From: Acidiferrum sp963771295
Lineage (GTDB): Bacteria > Acidobacteriota > Terriglobia > Acidiferrales > UBA7541
Assembly: GCA_963771295.1 (NCBI GenBank)
Contig: CAVYTB010000005.1
Coordinates: 868,001 to 932,000 of the forward strand
Direction of reading: 5' to 3'
DNA: 64,000 nucleotides
The translations under genes were made by a program, and so were the position numbers. A model generated the notes under the pieces. The model was not told the origin of the DNA. It was given only the letters and a program-made list of their open reading frames with translations, and ran no database searches. This document shows positions 1 through 6,800 of this stretch, one piece after another; positions within the stretch are counted from its first letter, which is position 1, and the number at the start of each line of letters is the position of its first letter.

Positions 1-192
1 AGGCTTCCTTGTCTCGTGCTCGATTCGTCGAAAGAAGGCTACAGGCTGCGCGGAAGTTTCCATCTCCGGCGCGGACAATTTGTCGAAATTGTCTTTGATC
101 CAGAACCATTCCATTCGGTGCGCTGTCGTGTGGTCTGGGTGGGCAAAGTTGGCTCCAGGCAGGAAGGAGAGGTTGGACTGGAGATTGTGTAG
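1..192 (+). CDS. PilZ-domain protein, C-terminal part (5' end outside window)
   Basis: The first frame is open from base 1 to a TAG at 190-192 and encodes 63 residues. They read like the end of a PilZ domain: a GSFHLRRGQFVEI strand, then VRCRVVWVGK and a closing EVGLEIV, matching the usual pattern of alternating strands ending in an x-G-L-E-hydrophobic motif. PilZ domains bind cyclic di-GMP, but the N-terminal RxxxR and D/NxSxxG motifs lie outside the window, so ligand binding cannot be judged. A second PilZ protein lies at 35170-35571. Confidence 0.65.
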   Translation, partial: RLPCLVLDSSKEGYRLRGSFHLRRGQFVEIVFDPEPFHSVRCRVVWVGKVGSRQEGEVGLEIV

Positions 193-280
193 TTGATGAA
201 CAGATTTCCATTTGCGTGACCATTCTTGCTGCGTGGTGCGGACGGTGGTGCGGGCTAACGATGGCAGACCTATCAAATCT

Positions 281-328
281 AAAGGCCCCACCCGACGAGT
301 GTCTGGGATGTAAAGGTCGGGCCCTTTT
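281..328 (+). terminator. possible terminator after the PilZ gene
   Basis: CCCGAC at 291-296 can pair with GTCGGG at 316-321. Outer A/G bases at 281-285 can pair with the CCTTT after it, leaving an internal bulge, and a short T run follows. It lies about 90 bases after the PilZ stop. The stem is imperfect, so this is tentative. Confidence 0.35.
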
Positions 329-421
329 GTAATCGCGGCACTTGCAGCCCGGAAAGCGGCATGTTTGGTACTCTGAAGTTCGCGCATTGTTATGGTGTTT
401 GATTTAAGGCGGGAGGGCTCC

Positions 422-604
422 ATGAGCATCAAAGAGGAGCAAAAACCCGCGAAGGAGCTTCGGCCCCCTTTTGAACGGGCAATGACCCTGATTCAACAAC
501 GATATCCCTGGGTTGAAGCAAGCAGAAGAAGTCACGATTTCAGAATGTCTGGATATGCTTATCTGTTTTGCATCGGACGAGTTAGACGCTTACAAAACAA
601 ATAG
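422..604 (+). CDS. small hypothetical protein, 60 aa
   Basis: The ATG at 422 follows a GGGAGGG purine run, a good ribosome-binding site, so it is preferred over the upstream ATG at 392. The product is charged (MSIKEEQKPAKELRPPFERA...) with an amphipathic middle and no membrane segment or known motif. It ends 59 bases before the preferred start of the OGFr-like gene and on the same strand, so the two may be co-transcribed. I do not recognise a family; a chance ORF is possible. Confidence 0.4.
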   Translation: MSIKEEQKPAKELRPPFERAMTLIQQRYPWVEASRRSHDFRMSGYAYLFCIGRVRRLQNK

Positions 605-663
605 GGGTGAAAAGAATCTGTAGCCTTTTCGCTTCAATCGGTCACGACCTCCTAGGAGTCAGC

Positions 664-1215
664 GTGAAAGAGAACGGGGCTCAGCTACTGAGCTTTTATT
701 CAGGCACTCAGCCAGATGACCGAGGACGATTCCTCCGCAATATTCTGCAGTGGTCTGACGATGAGCTGGAACGTACCCACGATTACGTCCAGTGGCTTTT
801 CCCTCTGGCTGAAAGAAGTGCCTTCAACCCGGCCGCCCCGATTCTGGACGCCGGGACCATAAGCGAGTTTCGGTCGCGGCCCGAACTCCGCCGAAACGTG
901 CAGGCGTCGTTCAAGCGAATGCTGGCCTTCTACGGCTTCGAATTAATTGAGGAGAGCCCTCTCCGGGTTGTTCCGTCTGAGTCATTCTTCGAGCGGTCGA
1001 GCACTTGGCTCATGTCGTCGAATCATAATCATTTGCGAATTACGCGCATCCTGAAATCGCTGCGACTCTTGGGCCTCGAGGAAGAGGCGGCTGCGTTCTT
1101 TCGCTGCCTTGAAGGCCTGTATGGAAAGGAATCCGTGGCACCAAGGCCGCGGATCACGAAAGAGACCTTCGGCTATTGGCGATCGGCAGCCGGCACCTCT
1201 TCGGACTCTTTCTGA
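664..1215 (+). CDS. opioid growth factor receptor (OGFr)-like conserved domain protein
   Basis: The GTG at 664 has AGGAG five bases upstream and begins exactly where the domain begins, so it is preferred over the GTG at 607. The 183-residue product carries the OGFr N-terminal domain pattern: LLSFYSGTQPDDRGR near the start, then HDYVQWLFPL, SAFNPAAPIL, a helical MLAFYGFEL segment and NHNHLRITRILKSLRLLGLE near the end. In animals this domain forms the conserved part of the opioid growth factor receptor. In bacteria it stands alone and its role is unknown. There is no signal peptide, so it is probably cytosolic. The last 43 bases overlap a convergent gene. Confidence 0.85.
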   Translation: MKENGAQLLSFYSGTQPDDRGRFLRNILQWSDDELERTHDYVQWLFPLAERSAFNPAAPILDAGTISEFRSRPELRRNVQASFKRMLAFYGFELIEESPLRVVPSESFFERSSTWLMSSNHNHLRITRILKSLRLLGLEEEAAAFFRCLEGLYGKESVAPRPRITKETFGYWRSAAGTSSDSF

Positions 1216-1421
1216 ATCAGGCGTCGCAAGTCACCCACAGCGGATTCCTTCCTTCTGCGCCACTCATTGCGAGCTTCCTCCAATTGCAGTAGGAAATCCG
1301 CTAGCGGTGGCATTCCCATATTCGCTCTCGGAGAAACCATGTATCGTGCCGCCTTACCGAATTTGCGCAGGTCTTCGTCGGACATCTTCCTGAGCCGCGT
1401 TCGCAACGCTTCGACGTCCAA
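1173..1421 (-). CDS. small conserved-looking hypothetical protein, 82 aa
   Basis: An 82-residue, highly charged, helical protein (MDVEALRTRLRKMSDEDL..., then FGKAARYMVSP and LEEARNEWRRRKE). The FGKAARYM(C/V)SP-type segment followed by a helix rich in E/R resembles small hypothetical proteins I have seen in Acidobacteriota, but I cannot name a domain. It runs convergent to the OGFr-like gene and overlaps its 3' end by 43 bases. It is probably cytosolic. An internal methionine (residue 13, MSDEDL) is an alternative start. Confidence 0.55.
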   Translation of the reverse strand: MDVEALRTRLRKMSDEDLRKFGKAARYMVSPRANMGMPPLADFLLQLEEARNEWRRRKESAVGDLRRLIQKESEEVPAADRQ

Positions 1422-1526
1422 GGTCGCAGCTGAATGGATTGCATGATCGCACTCCCGACCGCGGATTGGCGAAGGATTCTATTTTGGTAGGGGAGGCGAA
1501 GAATCGACATGATAAGCTCCTGCACG

Positions 1527-1733
1527 ATGCCCAGCAAGAAGAAACCACTCAATTCCGAGCCGACCTATGGAGTCGGCGACCGCGTTAAGGTCAATCTGCA
1601 TACCGGCAGGATCGTAGACGCAACGATCAAAGCCGTCATTGAGCATACGGATGGCAAGCGGCTACAGGTGGATTTTGGACAGGATGAGACCGCGCTTATT
1701 CATTTGTGGCAGGTAGTCGAGAATGTCCGCTGA
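1527..1733 (+). CDS. SH3/KOW-like mini-protein, copy A (intact)
   Basis: A 68-residue protein (or 74 from the in-frame ATG at 1509). After a lysine-rich start it has VGDRVKVNLHTGRIVDATIK, then a short DGKRLQVDFGQDE loop and ALIHLWQVVENVR. The alternating hydrophobic pattern with GD(R/H)V, GRIV and the final WQ(I/M/V)V suggests a small five-stranded SH3/KOW/Tudor-like barrel, such as proteins use to bind RNA or peptides; this is inference. It is the only one of five family copies in this window that is open with a normal start codon (others at 2872, 4613, 13712 and 30495). Confidence 0.65.
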   Translation: MPSKKKPLNSEPTYGVGDRVKVNLHTGRIVDATIKAVIEHTDGKRLQVDFGQDETALIHLWQVVENVR

Positions 1734-1816
1734 AACGAAGTGTGGTATCCAGCTCGACGCTCGATTACTTCTTTGAACATTATAATTGTGGGGTATATGG
1801 AAGACAGGACGGAATA

Positions 1817-2630
1817 ATGTCCAAATATTCACGGAAAGCTATCTTGAAGGCAACGGACCTCCTCGAAAACACTGGCCATGATGGCTTGGACAGATTCTTA
1901 CTTGAGCACGGTCTGGAAGGCTTTCACTGGGTTGGTACTGTCAGGAATCGGGTCAATTTGCTCGTAAGATATCTACTGGAGAATCCGCTTGTTGAAGAAG
2001 ATGGCGTGAACTTAACCGACAACATTGTTGAAGAGCTGGTCGGCGAAGCCATCCGGTACAGGCAGCAACCACAGAGAGTTCGACTACGGTAGGTTCGTAG
2101 AACGATACGCTAATCTCAATCGAGCGTTGGAGCTAGACGGGTATACGGTCGAGGAAGGCCAACTTCGCCCGACGCTTCCTCAGGCCCTTGACATCCCGCA
2201 AGCCGACGATGAGGTTCACAGGCTCTTGCAGCGTTATGGCTTCGATGTGCCGCTCGGACATCTCGATCAAGGAATCGCGGCACACGGACGGGGCGAGTGG
2301 GCCGGAGCGAACGGTCAACTCAGGACGTTTGTCGAAGGACTCTTCGACGAGATCGCTCAAAGGCTGAGCACGCATTTTCACGTTCCGGCGCCAGTCAATG
2401 GAAACGCCAGTCGCCTTTGGCTCGCCGCTCTGAATCCACCCTTTCTCATTCAAGAACTCAATGAGTGGAGTGGACAGGGGACGGGATACTTCGAAGCATT
2501 CTATCGGCGGCTCCATCCACAAGGAGCGCACCCGGGTCTGTCAGATGAGGAGGATTCGACTTTTCGCCTCCATTTGGTACTACTCGCGGCGCGATTGTTG
2601 CTACGGAGGTTGGAAGAACGGTTGAGATAA
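1817..2630 (+). pseudogene. uncharacterised protein split by one frameshift
   Basis: Two overlapping frames read as one protein. The first (1817-2092) encodes MSKYSRKAIL... to NIVEELVGEAIRYRQ. The second, open from 2025 to 2630, encodes REFDYGRFVERYANLNRALELDG... to LLAARLLLRRLEERLR. The join falls near 2065-2090 and needs a shift of one base. The C-terminal part contains LRTFVEGLFDEIAQRL and LHPQGAHPGLSDEEDSTFRL, which resembles uncharacterised proteins sometimes labelled abortive-infection-like, but I cannot confirm that. The start at ATG 1817 is chosen because the longer upstream extension looks non-coding. Either a recent loss of function or a sequencing indel. Confidence 0.6.
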
Positions 2631-2680
2631 GGGTTATTGAAAGTCTGCTGACTAACTGACTGTCACAGCGGGCAGAACAG

Positions 2681-2812
2681 ATGGCGGTGATCGCAATTGT
2701 CGCCGCCATCCTGGCAGCACGGAAGTTATCTACGGTTCCGCAGAACAGTCCGGCATACGTCGCTGCGATTGTTGACGCTGTCGCCGATGCAAGAAGAATC
2801 GTTGACCGGTAG
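2681..2812 (+). CDS. small hypothetical protein, 43 aa (VIAAI..RKLS family)
   Basis: An open frame of 43 residues, too short for most gene callers: MAVIAIVAAILAARKLS then PAYVAAIVDAVADARRIVDR. It matches the protein at 21798-21989 in layout: VIAAI-x-A-x-RKLS, a short polar loop with SPA, then an A-I-x-D-A/S helix ending in R(I/M)x(D/R)R. The two therefore form a small family. The first helix could be a membrane anchor or an amphipathic helix. No clear ribosome-binding site precedes the ATG. Function unknown. Confidence 0.5.
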   Translation: MAVIAIVAAILAARKLSTVPQNSPAYVAAIVDAVADARRIVDR

Positions 2813-2871
2813 AGAAGGCCTTCCAAGCCTCACCCAACATGAAATCATCAAGTGAACTAGGACATTAAATT

Positions 2872-2999
2872 ACGCACAAACACAAAGTCGGCGATCACGT
2901 TCTCGTGAAACTCTCTGGGGAAGAATCGTCCAAGCAATCATCAAGGCCATCATCGATACAACCGAGGGTGTCAGGCTGCAGGTGTCATCAGATGTTTAA
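2872..2999 (+). pseudogene. SH3/KOW-like mini-gene, copy B (start lost, frameshifted)
   Basis: The bases align with the intact mini-gene family. The start codon position reads ACG instead of ATG, then HKVGDHVLVKLSG in one frame and GRIVQAIIKAIIDTTEGVRL in the next. One G is missing in the GG-G stretch that encodes SGG in copies C and E (about 2923-2926). The corrected frame ends at TAA 2997-2999 without the ALIxxWQ tail. Copy D has a single-base loss at the same codon pair. Relic, almost certainly not translated as the family protein. Confidence 0.7.
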
Positions 3000-3031
3000 G
3001 GCCTACCTTGCCCTGAAATATGAACGGCCCC

Positions 3032-3069
3032 AAATAAAAAAGAGGGAACGGGTGGGACGTTCCCTCTTT
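3032..3069 (-). terminator. Rho-independent terminator of the secreted-protein gene at 3100-3522
   Basis: An 11-bp perfect stem (AAAGAGGGAAC at 3039-3049 with GTTCCCTCTTT at 3059-3069) has a 9-base loop. Read on the minus strand it is followed by a T-rich tract (3032-3041). It lies 31 bases beyond the stop of the minus-strand gene. Confidence 0.85.
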
Positions 3070-3099
3070 CGGGCTGAACACCGCGGTGGTGTCGGGCAG

Positions 3100-3522
3100 T
3101 TAGTGGGAGATGTTTGCGGCAACGATCACGAGTTCGGGCTTGCTATTGTTCTTGGCAAGCTGGACTTGGGCCTTGCTCATCCGGAGCTCGCGGCCTGTGG
3201 TATTGCCTTCAGTCCAAACCTGATAGAGGAAATAGTTGTCGCCCAAGCGCTGGAAAACCAAGGTGGTTCCGTCGGCCGGTTGACCCTTCTGGCATGCGTT
3301 TGAGAGGGTCATGCCCTTCTCAGACTCGTCGGCATTATCAATGCGAATGGCGGCGCTGTTTTGGGACAGAGATTTAACAGTGTATTCACCAGCAGAGTAG
3401 GTGTGATCGCCAACGACAAAGTCGAAGGGGATGCTAGCCTTTACGTTGGTCGTCTGAGCCTGGGCGGCGGTCGCCAGCAGCAGGACGGTCAAAGCGAGAA
3501 GGATAGAGCGTAGGTTTTTCAT
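3100..3522 (-). CDS. secreted hypothetical protein, 140 aa
   Basis: The ATG at 3522 follows AAAGGAGATTTT, a strong ribosome-binding site, so the upstream extension of the frame is discarded. Residues 1-22 (MKNLRSILLALTVLLLATAA ending QAQ) form a signal peptide with an A-Q-A cleavage context. The mature part (VKASIPFDFVVGDHTYSAGEY, TVKSL, FQRLGDNYFLYQVW, GRELRMSKAQ) is a beta-rich small exported protein of a type I have seen repeatedly in Acidobacteriota, function unknown. It is a single-gene unit with its own terminator. Confidence 0.85.
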   Translation of the reverse strand: MKNLRSILLALTVLLLATAAQAQTTNVKASIPFDFVVGDHTYSAGEYTVKSLSQNSAAIRIDNADESEKGMTLSNACQKGQPADGTTLVFQRLGDNYFLYQVWTEGNTTGRELRMSKAQVQLAKNNSKPELVIVAANISH

Positions 3523-4612
3523 AAAATCTCCTTTTTGTCGGAAGCGAAGACCTGACTCCTGTTTGACTTTCCAACTGCCGACGCAGATAAGGAAAGCAGA
3601 CGGAGGGCCAGACTCGTATGGACGGCAGAAGGGGACAGGCCGGAAAGTGAAGTTCCAGATTCGATGGGAATTAGGCGCCGGGCCAGAAACCAGCAGGGAT
3701 GCGAAAGAAGGCAATTACACGCTTGGGCTAACCGAATGGTTAGGCAACACTCTCCTTTCGGTTAGTGCGAGGAATATTTCTGACGGTGGCGTCCGTCGCA
3801 GTCCTTGAACATGTCGTGGGCGATCTGAGCTAGGCGAGAAGAACACACGGAAAGACCAAATCGGTGCCTGCGGACTGCGAGACGGCCGGGGGTCGGGGGT
3901 TGAACCACGGTGCAAGCTCCCACAAGCCTCCACCGTGAAGAGATTATCAGCTCCGGCCACAAAGAATATAGTTCGCTCAAGTTGTGCTTGGCCGTGCCGC
4001 TAATCACAGTGACGGCGTTGGTGACGAAATTGACAACGGGGTGATAGCGAGATGGATTGGCCGGGAATCCTCCAGCACACCGCGTCGATCCCGCGTACAA
4101 GCGCTGGCGGTCTGTCGAGCGAAGAGTGGCACGGGCTACAGGTGCCAGGCCTATCAAGTCTCAGCGGTTCTTATTCCATCAGGGGCGGAGGATTGAAACG
4201 TCTGACCAAGTAGCCCGTGAGGAGTGCTCAAGCATATGTGATGCCAAGCAAGAAATTGAACTTCGCCATCCCTGAATGGCGCTAAATCTAACGTGCGACG
4301 TGGTATCCGGCTAACAACCACGAATGGCGTGATCCCCTACGTACTATTCTCAGGCGCAAACTTGCAAACTCTTTCCAAGAGTGTGCAAATTACTTGACAG
4401 CGGGTAATAGCTCGATGGGAAGTGGCCGGGGGCGGTTCAGCTCGGTGAGAGAACGCCTAGCGTTCTTGCCGTGGTTGACTGCTTCCCGGCCAGTACATAA
4501 ACGATGCTCTGCTACGTTGACTGTGTCTGTATCGCGGGTCACGGCAGAGCATTGGGCAGGCCTGGGTCGAATACCTTCCGGGCAGCTACGTGTCACATAG
4601 AATGCCGCAACA
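3523..4612. other. gene-poor region with degenerate repeats
   Basis: I see no convincing coding frame in this 1.1-kb stretch. It holds a small inverted pair CCGAATGG/TTCGG near 3730-3760 and a segment near 4125-4160 (CGGGCTACAGGTGCCAG, then CCTATCAAG) that resembles bases 248-280. Near 4433-4460 there is a D-arm-like TTCAGCTCGGTGAGAG, and near 4557-4583 a T-arm-like GGTCGAATACC followed by TTCCGGGC, directly before mini-gene copy C. It looks like decayed DNA. Confidence 0.5.
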
Positions 4613-4787
4613 ATGCGCAAACATAAAGTCGGCGACCACCTGCGGGTAAAACTGTCGGGCGGCAGAATCGTGGAGGCGACGATCAAGGCCGCCGTTGGTA
4701 CGACAGATGGGCGTCGTCTTCAGGTTTCATTTTGGGAATGAGACGGCGCTGATCTATCAGTGGCAGATGGTTCCATCGGATGCCTAA
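4613..4787 (+). pseudogene. SH3/KOW-like mini-gene, copy C (one-base insertion in a T run)
   Basis: ATG 4613 starts MRKHKVGDHLRVKLSGGRIV followed by EATIKAAVGTTDGRRLQVSF, then the frame stops at TGA inside TTTTGGGAATGA. Removing one T from the T4 run restores GNETALIYQWQMVPSDA ending at TAA 4785-4787, the family's normal C-terminus. Because the lesion is in a homopolymer it may be a sequencing error or a slippage site; otherwise the truncated protein lacks the last strand. A GC-rich hairpin follows at 4824-4850. Confidence 0.65.
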
Positions 4788-4823
4788 GGCTGGTCTTGCC
4801 CGAAATACCCTGGGATATAAATA

Positions 4824-4850
4824 GCCCCCGAAGAAATTATCCCCGGGGGC
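4824..4850 (+). terminator. GC-rich hairpin after mini-gene copy C
   Basis: GCCCCCG at 4824-4830 pairs with CGGGGGC at 4844-4850 around a 13-base loop, followed by a weak GTTGTGTT tract. It lies 37 bases after the restored stop of copy C. Sequence just downstream of copies B and C is also similar (AAGGC, CTTGCCC, GAAATA in the same order), so the repeated unit extends beyond the gene. Confidence 0.45.
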
Positions 4851-5131
4851 GTTGTGTTCCAGCCGTGGTTGCGCCAGCGGCTGTTCTGTCTCCTACGAGT
4901 ACCTTCAAAAGAATACCTTGCACGGCAGCGGGCGTCATTGCTGGCGCCCAGCCCTCTAAGAACGAAAGTCACGCAATCCTGTCTGATAGCGCACGAGATG
5001 GAATACCATCAAGCAAGTTAGTCTCCTGAGCACACCTGTACCTTCGGGCTATTCAAGGCTTGCTGAAGAAACCTCAGACTGAAGAACATTGAGCCTTCGA
5101 CCTCGACGAACACTTTGTGGGGGAGACAAAA

Positions 5132-5839
5132 ATGAAGAAGGTCTTTTTATTAGTGTCCACAGGCATCCTGTTCACCACTCTAGGTTGCTCAGGGAATTCC
5201 CCGGATGCCGTCTCAAAGAGCGCGCCGGCAGTGGTGCAGGCATCGGCTGCGCCAGCCAGTACATCTCCCGTAGTAGAAGACCCAGCGGCTGCGCTTCCTG
5301 TGCCGTCGGTCGGATGGGCGAATCAGCAAGCCTGGCGTTCTGAAAGTGTCAAAGACCGCCTCGGCAACGCCGTTGCGCTGAAGGGGACTTCGTTAGACGG
5401 CAAATTTGATTTAGTTATCCTCCAGAAGGGAACGTATTCTTTTTTGTCTTTCGTCAGGCATGCGCGCTGGGAGTCAGTCTATAACCAGCCAGCCAAAGGC
5501 AAGTTAATGTATCTCCGCGTAAAATTTGAGGACGGACAGGAGAAGCGCATCGAGTGGGACGAACTGGGGTTCGCCACGGAGAACCTACACAGCGTCTTAT
5601 GGTCATACCCGGCTAAGACAAGCGCTCCCATCGGTCCAGTGCTGGCAGGCCCCACAGATGATTCTGTTGGGGGTGACCAACTCCTTATTCAAGACATGAT
5701 GAAGCACAAGGCGATGCTTTTAGAAGTCGAACCGGGGGTCACGACACAGTTCGACATGACCGGGCTCGCGCACGAAATAGAGAAAGTTCGTACTCCCAAA
5801 ACGCAGGCAGTCCTGGAAGCTAGGCAAACCGCCGAGTAG
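5132..5839 (+). CDS. putative lipoprotein, 235 aa
   Basis: ATG 5132 follows GGGGGAGA, so it is preferred over the in-frame GTG at 5117. Residues 1-19 (MKKVFLLVSTGILFTTLGC) form a lipoprotein signal with lipobox T-L-G-C, so the mature protein should be acylated at Cys19. A low-complexity Ala/Ser/Pro linker follows (about 20-55), then a soluble domain (WRSESVKDRLGNAVALKGTS, GKLMYLRVKFEDGQEKRIEW, VEPGVTTQFDMTGL). I do not recognise a family. It is followed at 33 bases by the DUF3395-like gene, so the pair may form an operon of envelope proteins. Confidence 0.75.
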   Translation: MKKVFLLVSTGILFTTLGCSGNSPDAVSKSAPAVVQASAAPASTSPVVEDPAAALPVPSVGWANQQAWRSESVKDRLGNAVALKGTSLDGKFDLVILQKGTYSFLSFVRHARWESVYNQPAKGKLMYLRVKFEDGQEKRIEWDELGFATENLHSVLWSYPAKTSAPIGPVLAGPTDDSVGGDQLLIQDMMKHKAMLLEVEPGVTTQFDMTGLAHEIEKVRTPKTQAVLEARQTAE

Positions 5840-5872
5840 GTCACCCCAATGAGAGGTAAGACGGAGTCACCC

Positions 5873-6526
5873 ATGAACTTCACAAATCGAGCTGCATATG
5901 GCGTGGTCGCAGTGGTGCTTGTGACGCTGGGCATCACGATGCTGAGCGTGGGAGCACGAGCGCAAGGCGAGGGATGGTTGATTGTCCGCGCGGAGTACGG
6001 AACACGGAGTCAGCGCAACGATGTCACGGATATTCTGAAAGATCTGATCGCCCGCGGGGGCGTGAATGGCCGCGTGGTTGTCAATAATCAGATTATGGGC
6101 GGAGATCCAGCGGTTGGCGCAGACAAGACGCTGTACATTTTGGCCAGAAACGCGCGGAATGATCAGCGCGAATTCGAATACCGAGAGGGTTGGTTTGTGC
6201 CCGTTGAGATGTTCAACGTGCGCCGGGACGATCGCCGCGACGATTGGAAGGACCGTGCGCCGAATTACCCAGCCTCGGGGAGGCGGGATTTCGAGGGCTT
6301 GCGCATCCTCAGCGCGTACTATGGCGTGCAAGGCAGAACGGCGGACGTGACGGAATTCGGGCGCAGACAAGTGCGTGGGGACTCGGTCAGTCTGACGGTG
6401 ACGAATCGAACGTTCGGCGGGGATCCGGCGATCGGGGCGGACAAAGTGCTCATTGTGGTCTACCGCTACCAGGGAATGGAGAGCGCCACGGCGGTGCGCG
6501 AAGGAAATACGCTGACCCTGCCATAG
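5873..6526 (+). CDS. secreted protein with two DUF3395-like repeats
   Basis: ATG 5873 begins a signal peptide (MNFTNRAAYGVVAVVLVTLG... to VGARAQ, residues 1-30); ATG 5849 is a less likely start. The mature protein contains two related units. The first (about 36-95) has IVRAEYGTRSQRNDVTDIL, then VNNQIMGGDPAVGADKTLYI. The second (about 145-205) has ILSAYYGVQGRTADVTEF, then VTNRTFGGDPAIGADKVLIV. This is the YGxxxRxxDVT...GGDPAxGADK pattern of the DUF3395 domain, first seen in eukaryotic DnaJ C11 proteins and common in exported bacterial proteins. A linker rich in Arg/Asp separates the units. Confidence 0.75.
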   Translation: MNFTNRAAYGVVAVVLVTLGITMLSVGARAQGEGWLIVRAEYGTRSQRNDVTDILKDLIARGGVNGRVVVNNQIMGGDPAVGADKTLYILARNARNDQREFEYREGWFVPVEMFNVRRDDRRDDWKDRAPNYPASGRRDFEGLRILSAYYGVQGRTADVTEFGRRQVRGDSVSLTVTNRTFGGDPAIGADKVLIVVYRYQGMESATAVREGNTLTLP

Positions 6527-6800
6527 GCAAAAGCGGCCGCCATCCTTGTTTGGCTCAGTAGATTCTGTCTGAGAATTAAGCCACCTTGTCCCCAATTTAA
6601 AAGTCGAACTTCGCAGGGTCGCTAGCAAGCAACCCGAGAATTACTTCAGGTAGACGGACGCCTAAGCATCAGCGCAGAATTTCCTGGACAGATGTTGTCT
6701 TTGGCAAAACAAATTCGGCCGCAACTTTCAGATTGATGCTTCCTGCTCCTCGAATCTCCATTAACCGTCCACTTCAACTCGAGCAAACTCGCCCTCGGAA

